64,000 nt of DNA from Apoderus coryli (lineage: Eukaryota > Arthropoda > Insecta > Coleoptera > Attelabidae). The translations under genes were made by a program, and so were the position numbers. Below, piece after piece: positions 32,612 to 43,400 of the stretch. The first letter of the stretch is position 1; every line of letters begins with the position of its first letter. The stretch is taken from the NCBI GenBank assembly GCA_911728435.2, contig OU452207.1, forward strand, positions 14,843,682 through 14,907,681. The letters run 5' to 3'. The notes beneath the pieces are model-generated. The model was not told the DNA's origin. It ran no database searches and was given only the letters and a program-made list of their open reading frames with translations.

Positions 32612-34651
32612 ATGTCATTCATCAAAAGAGAGCTGTTTAGCGTTTGGTCTCAACAAAAATCCGTAAACGCTAAAAATAGTGCAGTATTGCAGTATGTCAT
32701 CAATAAACTCAATTTAGAGGAAGATCAGGATGCAGAATATTGCAAAATAAAACAAAAGGTTAATTCATTTAATAGTGCGGTGGCAAAAAAGTGGAGAGAG
32801 AGTAATCGAGGTCAAAAGCTATTTGAAGAAAGGGAAAATGAGTGGCTTAATGGTAAAATCACATTTAAAGAAATTGATTTGACTTTACCTAATACCCGTA
32901 TCAGTAAAAAAAGAGGGCGCCCAAGCAAAGAATTTCAAGACCTTGGGGCAAAAAGTAAAAGGCAAAACATTTTGCCGCTTTTAGAAAATTATAAAAGGCA
33001 TGAATTATCCTTTGCCATGCGTAGAAGTCTGGAGTCCTCAGGGCGAAGAGATGCTTCGCGAATAGTAAAAGAAGTTTCCGAGTATTCTCCGAATAGGGCA
33101 ACAAAAATAAAAAAAGCCTATCAATCGCCAAACAAGCTACCAGTCAAGTATACCCCAGAAGAAGCTTTGGCATTGTATGTTGATGCACAATTAACAAAGA
33201 AGTCATATTTATTGATGCAACAAGGGGCTAAAATACGAACGGCAAATATTTATCCCAACTACAATATACTTTTAGAAGCTAAGAAGAAATGATTTCCTAA
33301 TGAAAATTTTATTATAGTTTCGGATACAGTGGCAGAAGTGAAATTACAGCAACTTGTTGACCATACAGTTAATAGGATTGTGGAGGTGCAAAAAAACATT
33401 TTTGAACGGTGCTCATTAAATTTTTCAGTTGTCACAATTTTTTACAAGTGGGGTTGCGATGGCAGTGGTGGCCATTCTACGTACAAACAAGGATATTGTA
33501 AACAAGAAGACAGAGTGGCAAAGGATGATTCTAATTTGTTTTCAGTGTGTCTAGTTCCACGACAAATGACCACAGGGTCTGGTCACATCTTCATCTGTAC
33601 GATATTGCAGACCCATTAAAATTCTTTTTGAAAAGGAAACTGCCGAATTGTCAAAAAGAGAAATTGAAAACGTGAAAAACCAAATCAAATGCATTCAACC
33701 AACTAAAATTACGTTTGTAAATAAGGAAGTACGTATCAAGCATGATTTTAAACTCACGACGATAGACGGCAAAACGTTTGGTGTAATAAGCGGTTCTTCC
33801 ACTCAAACATGTGGCATATGTGATGCTACGCCAAAAATCATGAACAATCTTAAAAAAATTTTGAGCCTCGTGTCAGATCCTTTAATATATGATTACGGTA
33901 TTTCAAGTTTACACGCGTGGATTAGGTGTCTTGAGTGTTGTCTCACATTTCGTATCGAATCCCTCTACAAAGATGGCAGATACGGGGGCCGTTTGAAAAT
34001 ATACAAGTGAAGGAAAGGAAGAAACATATACAAGAACAAATTAAAGTAGAAATGAATTTACTGGTTGATATTCCTAAACAGGGACACGGCACAACCAATG
34101 ATGGTAATACATCACGAAGATTTTTTCGCACCTATGCATTGGCCTCTAGGATAACAGGATTAAATGAGGATTTTTTGAAACATCTTTATGTGATTTTAAC
34201 AACAATTTCTTGTGGATATAATATTAACATAGATGCATTTTCAAATTACTGTCAAGAAACAGCACAAATGTTTGTTAGTATGTATCCCTGGTACAATATG
34301 CCCTCCTCTCTCCATCGCATATTAATTCATGGTGCTGATATAGTCAAAGTTGCCGCTTTACCTATGGGAATGTTTTCCGAAGAAGCTCTGGAATCTCGCA
34401 ATAAAGACTTAAGAAGATATCGAGAGCTTTATAGCAGAAAATTTTCTAGACAGGATACAGTAAGAGATATATTCACGTGTCTCCTGGTTTCGTCTGACCC
34501 TTACATTTCGGCTTTATCCAAGCGTATTGGTACTCGCTCTACAAAAGCACCACTCAATGCAGATGTGATTAAATTGCTTAAGGAACCAAATTTTGCCAGT
34601 GCCACAGATTTTGAGATTGAAAATGAAAACAGTGACTCAGAATACTTATAA
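32612..34651 (+). pseudogene. Transib/RAG1-like transposase, broken
   Basis: Four overlapping frames read as one protein. 32612-33292 has an N-terminal basic region (KRGRPSKEFQDLGAKSKR). After an in-frame TGA, 33329-33560 carries YKWGCDGSGGHSTYKQ, the first acidic catalytic region. A frameshift follows, then 33648-33945 (SGSSTQTCGICDATPK, ISSLHAWIRCLEC). After another frameshift comes 33960-34651 with TNDGNTSRRFFRTYALA, LIHGADIVKVAALPMG and FSEEALESRNKDLRRYRE, the glutamate region comparable to the end of the RAG1 core. Related proteins cut DNA at their TIRs by a hairpin route. Terminal repeats were not found. It interrupts a BEL/Pao element. Confidence 0.7.
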
Positions 34652-35384
34652 GCAATGCCACAAAAACTAATTTATTTTCCTATCTAAAATTCTTTTTTTT
34701 TTTACTTATGTTAAAAATAAGCGTTTATTAACAAATTAATTTTTTGTTTTGAAAACTAAGATAATGTTTTTCGTTGTTTAATATTAAGAAATAAAATAAA
34801 ATTTTCAAAAACGTAAGGCGTACATTTTTTTTTTTGGCTAATAATAACCCTAACCAAAGTTCGACAAAATCAGACAAAGAATACGATATTTAAAACACCG
34901 TTTTTTGAATGTTTAACACCCTGTATCTTAAATACTAAACATTTCCGGTTTTCCATTAACATGAGCGTTTTATCTTAGAGTTACCCAAGGATTATCAATC
35001 ATAAGTACCGGCATTGAATTAATATACATATAATATAAATTATAATATAGGATTTTCTCTCTTGTTTTATTTTTATCCCGCTAAAGTTAGTTCTACAAGC
35101 GACAATCATATTTTTATATATTTCTTATTCACTATTTAACTTTTTTTACCAATATTAAATACTTTATAATGTGTAACTTGACTAATTTGTCAAGAAATTT
35201 AATACTATATTTATTTCTCCCTAGAATCAACAAAATGACGTCTGTGTGCTGTTCTGATGCTATATTCAAATAAAGATTCCCCTTCACAAATTATAGAGAA
35301 AAACGCAAAACTCTATGATTAACTAAATCTCCGCAATCCGACATTCTTATGTATAACGCGGGTAATTCATTTAAAAATTAAAAA
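34652..35384. other. AT-rich 3' flank of the Transib-like gene
   Basis: No gene seen. The right end of the insert must lie here, before the Pao sequence resumes at about 35385, but no inverted repeat matching the left flank (32106-32600) was recognised. Confidence 0.5.
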
Positions 35385-36912
35385 TAACCAAGCCAACTAT
35401 CCTATCCAGTATAGCACAAATTTTCGATCCATTGGGATTGGTAGGCCCCTGCATTATTGTGGCGAAAGTCATGATTCAAAAGATGTGGTTAGAAAAATTG
35501 ACCTGAGACGAAGGCATACTCTTTGGTCAGATTTCAAAGATCTATTGCCCTTATTAAATGATATTATGATTCCAAGTCATGCAGTGTGCACAAGTCATCA
35601 AATCATTGAAATTCATGGATTTTTCCGATGCGTCCCAAACAGCATACGGTGGTTGCATTTACATCCGTTCCGTTGACAACAAGGGTCAAATTTTGACGCA
35701 ACTTCTTTGTTCAAAATAAAAGTGGCTGCGTAAAAGCAGTAACGTTGCCTCGGCTTGAACTATTAGGTGCGTTAGTTCTGGTATGCTCAGCGGAGAAGGT
35801 TTCAAAGTCACTCAGATTAATAGTAAATTCCAGACATTTATGGCCCGACTCTACAATCGTATTGAATTGGATAAAAACAGAACCACACAAATTAAAGACA
35901 TTTGTTAGTAACCGTACCGCCTAAATAGAAGAATTGACAAGTTCTGATGTTTGGCGACACATACGAGGCCTCGAAAATCCCGCGGGTGTGAAACCCGGAG
36001 CAATTAAACACTTAGATCTTTGATGCCACGGCCTCTGTGGTGGCACAATCAAACAGTGAAAACCCATAGTCCACATATTTCAGAGATTCGGAAAAACGTT
36101 TAAAATTTTACATCTCATATCGCGGATAAATATGCATTTGAAAAATGTTCAAGCTTGGAGAAACTTAAGCGCGTGACTGCGCGCGTAATAAGATTCTTCA
36201 ACAATTGTAGAGTGACTAAAGAGGCTCGACAGATTGGACCATTAGCATTAGATGAAATCGATAATGCAATGAAACGTCTACTTCTCATATCCCAAAAAGA
36301 GTCTTTCGCACAGGAATATAAGTCTTCAAAAAAATAAGAAAGAATTACATATAAAAGGCAGGCTATCGGGTTTAAATCCGTTTGTACATTCTGATAATTT
36401 ACTTCGTGTAGGTGGTAGATAACAAAATTCTATATTGATAAAAAGCATCCTGTAGTCCTCTGTTCTAAGCATCATTACCTTCTAGAAGTGAACACAAGCG
36501 ATTGCTACATGCAGGACCGCGACTACTGCTTGCCACTATACGAGAAACATTTTGACCAATCGGCCGTAATTTGACTAAAAAAGAATGTAAGACTTTGTAT
36601 AACCTGTTTTAGACATAATCCCAAAATAATCAACTCCAAGAGGCTAGAGTAGAACCTAGCCCGCCTTTTAGTATTAGTGGTGTTGATTACTCAGGACCGT
36701 TCATGATAAAAGAAAAAAAAGGTCGTGGCTCCAAATTGTGTAAATGCCATGTTGGCCTTTTTGTATGTTTTCCTACCAAGGCAATACATCTTGAGCTCAT
36801 CATAGATTTGACAAAAGACTCCTTTATACTTGCGCTAAAGCGTTTCATAACTCGAAGAAGAAAGCCACTTCGAATTTATTCGGACAACGGCAAAAACTTC
36901 ATTTCAATCTCT
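35385..36912 (+). pseudogene. BEL/Pao RT end, RNase H and integrase, decayed
   Basis: The plus strand reads in several frames: TILSSIAQIFDPLGLVGP and then FSDASQTAYGGCIY (RNase H). Next TLPRLELLGALVLV, DSTIVLNWIKTEP and SDVWRHIRGLENPA. The integrase N-terminal region comes later (HPVVLCSKHH, RLLHAGP). The integrase core (SGVDYSGPF, then CFPTKAIHLELI and RIYSDNGKNF) ends at about 36912. There are many frameshifts and stops. The end of integrase and the LTR are lost at the junction with the next fragment. Confidence 0.8.
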
Positions 36913-36924
36913 TGACTATGAGAA

Positions 36925-37880
36925 TTAGGTTTGTTTCTTACCTGCGGCACCCCACTTTGTACTATTCGTATATCTGACACGTCCACTCCTCTAACCAGAC
37001 ACTGTTTCCGGTCCCTCAAGTAGCACGAAAAGAGTTGCTGAGCGATTCCTCTAATGCCATACCTGTACAACTTCTCTATTAACAGCTCATAGGATATACA
37101 GTCAAAAACTCTGCATAAATCGCACAGCGCTGCTCCCACTACGTTTCCAATCTCCAGACCCTCGACAACAGCAGAGACAATTTTGACAACTGCCTGTACT
37201 GCGGAATGGTTACTCCTGAACCCGAACTGTGCAGTACACAACAAATTTCTCAAGATACCTCGATAAATCCTTCTCAAGAATGCGTTCAAAAATCTTCCCA
37301 AAAATCGGAATGATTGAGATCGGCCGATAATTTTGCGGCGATGCGGTGTCACCCTTCTTGAAAATAGGAATCACCCTGCTTATTTTAAATGCGTTGGGAA
37401 AAGTGCCGCTGCTAATGCACACATTAAAAATATGTGTCAATGGAAGCGAAATAATTATTTCTAAATTTTTTGACAAAAAAAAACTGTTAATATCGTAGAT
37501 ATGAACAGCAGCCGAATTTTTCAGTCCACTGATAGCATCGGGAACATCGAACTCTGAAACAGGTGCCATATAAAAGCTTTCTGATACTGATGGGATTTTT
37601 TGTATTAAACTAGATTGTACTTCTGGGTCGACAGAGAGGGACTCAGTAATTTCAGAGACTATATCCAAGATAAAGTTATTAAACTGATTAGAAGATATCT
37701 CACAGACTTTCTCATTTTTCGCCTTACTACGTTCCGAGTTTGTCAATTTCCAGACATCTCTAGGCTTATTACATGAATTATTCATAAAATTATCACAGCT
37801 TGTTTTCTTCGATCTAACTAAATTACGTTTGTAATCTTTATGCAAAGCGTTATATAACCTTTTGTGTACGGGATCGTTAC
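36925..37880 (-). pseudogene. Jockey-type RT fragment (N-terminal half)
   Basis: Minus-strand frames 37845-37210 and 37352-36925 cover the linker (VHKRLYNALHKDYKRNL), RVIPIFKKGDT, NYRPISIIPIFGKIFE, FGFRSNHSAVQAVV, CDLCRVFDCISYELLIEKL and VQSGVPQ. One frameshift lies near 37220. It stops before YADD at the junction with Pao. The other end (37880) abuts LTR-like sequence. Different family from elements A, B and C. Confidence 0.75.
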
Positions 37881-37887
37881 TGACAGT

Positions 37888-38960
37888 TGTAACGTTTGGT
37901 CAGGCTGGATACGTTACTAGCTGGCGTTGTCTGGTTCCCCGGCAGTTTATTCCTCGGGCGCCAGTTTTTTACGTGGTATGCTCCACGGACACCGAGTAAC
38001 TAAAGTGGAGATAGTATTTCCAGGGGTCGAGTCTTTAATTCGACCAAAAGAGGGCCTAAGGGTATCTAATAACAGTAGACAATAAACCAACTTTAACAAT
38101 TTATTTACAATAAAATATATTCAAATCAATACGTCAAAACTCTAAATGGAAATAATATTATGTAAAAACTGGAAATTAATATAAAACGGCGTCCGGATAG
38201 CGAAATAGCGCGATCGCGTGGTAGGATATTTTCGGGTGTGTTTCCCCACGTGGTGGTGTTACGGTATTTATGGAAACAATAAAAATGGGTCTCCTCTGAG
38301 AGTACCACCGTTCTGCCGGTGAGTTTGCCCCGATTCGGGTCGGTGATCATACCAGAAGGCTACTGCCAGCGATCGGGTTCAAACTGCCACTTCACAGGAC
38401 AAACTCCGCTTAGTACAGTTGGGATGCCCGACGTGGCCCCGAAAAGGGTAGGACGCGCTGAGCTTACTCACGTATGTCGCCGTAGCTTTGACAGACGTAA
38501 GTGACCCCACGGGTGGTCCACACAGCGATTCGGGACGTTCAGACACCCACAACCCCCCAGTAATGCCCCTCGAACTTACTACTTGCTCGTTTCCACTCGC
38601 CACGCTTATACACACTCACCCTTATCCTGTACCGGCCCGCATATAACACACTACCGCCACGGTCGTTGCTACCCTTGTCGTTGTTGGACGGCTGTTCACT
38701 GTACTCACCACTACTGCACCCTGGTTGCTGCTGAACGGTCGTTCTTATCACTACTGCTCGCTGCCTGTCGATGTGGCGATCTGGTATTTATGCACCACGG
38801 CGCTGTCCCCACTGTGTCTCTACCTGTTGTGTTAGTGCGCATCATGTTCACGCAAAACACAGGCCACATCAGTGTCGATCGATACACGGTTAAACTGGTG
38901 GGGTATAGTACAGGGTGGACGGAATTACACCAATGTATTGAAAGGAAAATATAAAATGGA
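37888..38960 (-). repeat. GC-richer LTR-like segment with primer-site-like motif
   Basis: On the minus strand it may start near 38930 (TGTAATTCCGTCCACCCTG). It has a TATA-like GCATAAATACC near 38790, a signal GTAAATAAATTG near 38100, and a primer-site-like TGGCGCCCGAGGAA near 37960. That order fits an LTR plus primer site. No coding frame is credible. The 190 bp upstream of the TATA recurs at 50260-50450 and, diverged, at 60366-60560. The element it belonged to is unknown. Confidence 0.4.
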
Positions 38961-39273
38961 AATTGTACAGGGAGGTCGGAATTAAATATAGAAAGTTATA
39001 TACTCTAAAAAAATGATTAAATATTACAATAAAGAATATTAATAATGACTTGTGGTTATTCTTACCATTTGTTGAAAAAAAATTCTTTAAAAATTGTTCA
39101 AAGAAAATTAAATCATATTAAATAATAATAATAATCCTTTATTGCCTAACAGGCTTACGCCCAATTACAAGACAATTAACAAATGATACCAAATAATAAT
39201 AATAATTTATTTTCAAAATTTAACAATGTAACATTATAGAAAAAACAATATACAAATATTGAAAATAAATGCG

Positions 39274-39987
39274 TGTTATGATCCTTCCCACAGGACACCC
39301 TGTATATCATTTATTATACTTCCACATGTTTTATATTCAGTTGTTCCCTATTGTAAATAATATTAGAGTTCCTTATTTTATGATGTAAACCATATTTAAC
39401 AATTGATAAGCTGTTTTACCTAATTTTATTACTTTTCGGGATCCCTTAATTTTACGGTGTGAAACCACATTTATGTTTTATAGGGTATATTTTTCTTTTA
39501 GCATGGTCATAATATTGTAAACTTTATTGTAAGGTAACATAAAATATTATGTTACCATAAAACCCTCTAATAGATTTCACACCTTTCTTTCTATCAATAT
39601 AAAAACTAACCCCTAATAAATGTTTAACCATTTTTAATGACTCTGTAGATATAAGATATAAAAAGGCATAATCCTGTAAGACAGTTCAGTTGAGTCAGTT
39701 CAGTCAAGTAAGTAAGTTCAGTTAGTTCAAACCAGTCAGACCGTTCAGGTCATTTTTATTCTTCAAACAGAAACCTTGTGAAACAATATTAATAAAGTAG
39801 TAATTAAAAATTAAAGTGTTTGAATGATCTTTAAAGTATAGTACCAAATTAAATTAAATAACTAAATATAATAGAAACAAACTAAATTAAACGAAAACAT
39901 AACTTTGGTGTTAGCAATAGCGCCAAAGTAAATTAAACATAACATTGGAAAGCAATACGTGTTTTTCAAACTAAATCAAACACAACA
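39274..39987 (+). repeat. EV2 5' LTR (714 bp)
   Basis: Runs from TGTTATGATCC to ACACAACA. It contains a perfect 10-bp inverted repeat with a 4-base loop at 39533-39556 (GGTAACATAA, AATA, TTATGTTACC). Followed by TGGTGGCAGCGG, the probable primer-binding site. Confidence 0.92.
39657..39690 (+). promoter_or_regulatory. EV2 core promoter: TATA box and arthropod initiator
   Basis: TATAAAA at 39657-39663 and TCAGT at 39686-39690, about 30 bp apart, which is the arthropod TATA-Inr spacing. Further TCAGT copies follow at once. The same sequence is in the 3' LTR. Confidence 0.65.
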
Positions 39988-40226
39988 TTGGTGGCAGCGG
40001 AAAACTCTACGTGTTTTTCAAAGGAGCGTCTGACGCAGTGAAAAATACAGACGTCAGTTACGGAACAACTGGTAATTTTGGAGGAGCGCCCAGTACGCAA
40101 CAAAGTTCCAGCTAAGGACTCCTGTGTTTTCATCTGAAAACCTGATCAAGCCAATCTACTGCAGCAGACATTAAGACTTGGGACGCCAAGTTGGTCTTAA
40201 ACAGATTGTTGGTGACCAGATTCGGG

Positions 40227-40243
40227 ATGAAGTTTTGGTAAGT
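40227..40243 (+). promoter_or_regulatory. Likely splice donor with upstream ATG for env mRNA
   Basis: An ATG at 40227 begins a short frame that meets a consensus donor GTAAGT at 40238. A pyrimidine-rich acceptor ends at 45302. The phases match, so the spliced message would give env an initiator codon. Env from a spliced subgenomic RNA is established for errantiviruses. Confidence 0.65.
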
Positions 40244-40436
40244 CTTTATTGTTTCTGTTAGTGACGTTGTTTTCTTACTTTCTCTCCAGTTTTTTCTTTT
40301 GAATTTATTTTTTTATGTAAAAATAAAAATATTAATAAAAAAAACTGCAAATAACTTCGTGTCTACTTAAAAGTAAAAATACCTTTGCATAAATTAGCAA
40401 TCTTAATTTTTTTAAGTATTTATTAATTTTTACAAA

Positions 40437-43400
40437 ATGTCAGGTAAAGACGCTATCGATATCTTAAATCAAATTGATTCCTTTGATGGTTACGGCGATG
40501 GCAATTCGCTACAATTTTTCATTAAGAATTGTGATACTATGATGGAAGTAGTAAAAGAATCTGAAAGAGCTAGATTAACTAAACTAATTTTTGGTACGAA
40601 ATTGAAAGGAAAAGCTCAAGAAGCTACCCAATATAAACATTTTGCTAATTGGGTAGAAATTAAAGACTTTCTAATAGAATATTTTAGTGATAAAACTCCT
40701 TCATCTCATTATTTATCGCAAATCATGCATATCAAACAAACTTTTAGAGAAAATATCGAAAGTTATTCAAATAGATTAAATATTTTAGTAAATAAATATA
40801 AAGAAACGTGTTACTTAAATAATAGTCCACCTGAGGCTAAAGTTTTAATAGATTCGATGAACTCAAACTTAGTTAATAATTTTCGAAAAGGTTTGATTAA
40901 TGAAAAAATACAAATCCGTGTTATAGCAGAAAACACGAATTGTTTAGATAGAGTAATTTCAACAGCTTTAGAAATGGAATTGGAACAAAATGAAAATTTT
41001 AAGCACAATCAAAATTTTAGAAATGTAAATTTTGTTAGAAATCAAAATGCTCAAAGAAATTTTCAGAGTTCTAGGAAAAATTGTTTATATTGCGGTAAAA
41101 ATAACCACTATACATCTGAATGTAGATTTTTAAAACAATTTGAAAATAGAAATAATTTTCCACAAAATTCTCATCGACCAAACTATAGAGACCAAAATAC
41201 AAATATTAATCGTAATACTAATTTTGGGACAAATAATTCTTTGCAGTCATCAAATTTTCACCAAAACCAATATAGTCGACGTTTTCCAACAAATTTCAAT
41301 CATAATGTTTCTAATTCGAGAAATAACAATTATTACAATCGGCAAAATACAAATATACCTCCGTACAATCAGAATACTAGAAATGTACAAGATTCAAGAC
41401 AAACACAAATTATTCAATCTGAAAATATTACTCACGAACAAGCCAATATTCATAGGTATCATACACAAGACAACAACGTTTCTTGTCCATCAACTTCAGC
41501 AGCAAATGTAGAAAATGTTTTAATAAATGAACAACCTATTTCTCATAGAACCGTTTTATTATCACAAGAACAGATTCAGTTAGATATTGTTAAACTTCAA
41601 TCGCTAGATATAATAGATTCTGATTTAAATTTAATTTTAGATACAGGCGCAGATGTATGCTTAATTAAAGCATCTAAACTTAAAAATTGTAACATCGATA
41701 AAAATTCTATAATTGAGTTAAAAGGCATATCCCAAAAATCTGTATATACCATGGGTACTTATTCACTTTCGATTTTATTAAAAGACAATAAAGTAATTGA
41801 ACATGTATTTCATATAATTCCCGAAGATATATCAATTAAAGCCGATGGACTTTTAGGACGTGATTTTATGCAAAAATATAAAGTGCAAATAGATTATAAT
41901 AACGAATCAATATATTTTAACAATAATAATTTTAAAATTTTACCTTCAAAGTCTCTCATAACAATTCCTGCTAGATGTGAAATTGCAGTAGCCACTAGAG
42001 CAAATATTGCCAATGCTGAAGGACTTGTAGAAGCCAAACAAATTTCGGAAAACATTTACTTAGGTTCGGCAGTAACAAATACTCAAAATTATAAATGTCT
42101 GGTCAGCATTTTAAATATTTCTAATGAAACGTATCGTATTCCGTTACCAAGGGTTAATATAGAACCTATTTCTAATGATTTATTAATTGAAAATGAAAAA
42201 TATTCTAATTTAGTTGATAGATTTCATAGAATAAAAGACCTTATTAAATTAGAACATGTTAACGTAGAAGAACAAAACTCATTATTGGATATAATAAGAA
42301 ATTTTTCAGACATTTTTTATTTAGAAGGTGACAAATTAACTTACACTGACACTATTAGACATAAAATTCCAACAGACCCTAATAAAGGACCTATTAATAT
42401 TAAACCATACAGACTCCCTTATACACAAAGAGCAGTTATAAAAGAACAAACAGAACAAATGTTAAAAGACGATATAATTTCGCCTTCTTATAGTCCTTGG
42501 AATAGTCCACTCTTAGTAGTTCCTAAAAAAACTGATTCGTCGGGTTTACCAAAATATAGAGTATGTGTTGATTTTCGAAAAGTTAACGAAATAACTACAG
42601 GAGCAGATGCTTTTCCACTTCCAAACATAACTGACATCCTAGATCAATTAGGCAAAGCTAGTTATTTCACAACATTAGATTTAGCAAATGGATTTCATCA
42701 AGTAAAAATGGATGACGAGGACAAAATAAAAACTGCATTCAGTACACCGACAGGACATTATGTTTACAACAGACTCCCTTTTGGATTAAAAGGAGCACCA
42801 GCTACATTCCAAAGACTTATGAATGCTGTACTAAGCGGACTTAATGGAATTAAATGTTTTATCTATTTAGACGATATTGTAGTCTATGGTAGCAATTTAA
42901 AAGAACACAACGAACGACTTACTAACGTACTTAAACGCCTTCGAAAACATAACTTAAAAATTCAACCGTGTAAATGTGAGTTTTTGCGAAAAGAATGTTT
43001 ATATTTGGGACATATAATCAGCGAACAAGGCATAAGCCCAGACCCATCCAAAATAGAATGTATATCTAATTATCCAGAGCCCAAAAATCCAAAAGACATA
43101 AAATCATTTCTGGGACTTGTCGGTTATTATAGAAAATTCATAAAAAATTTCGCAAAAATATCAAAACCACTTACTAAGTTATTAAAAAAAGATATTCCAT
43201 TTGAATGGGATCATAGTTGTAGTGTTGCTTTTGATTCTCTCAAAAATAGTATAATATCACCACCCGTTCTAAAATACCCGGATTTTTCGAAAGAATTTAT
43301 AATAACAACAGATGCAAGTAATTTTGCTATAGGGGCAATTTTATCACAAGGTGTGATTAACAATGATAGACCGATAGCTTTTGCAAGTAGGACCTTAAAC

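Noticed and set aside
32106..35384. Terminal inverted repeats for the Transib-like element.
   Set aside because: I searched both flanks by eye for CAC-type ends and matching arms and found no convincing pair, so none is annotated.
38126..38954. Several open frames in the GC-richer LTR-like segment on both strands.
   Set aside because: Low-complexity translations with no motif, overlapping in opposite frames. They are explained by the higher GC content, not by genes.
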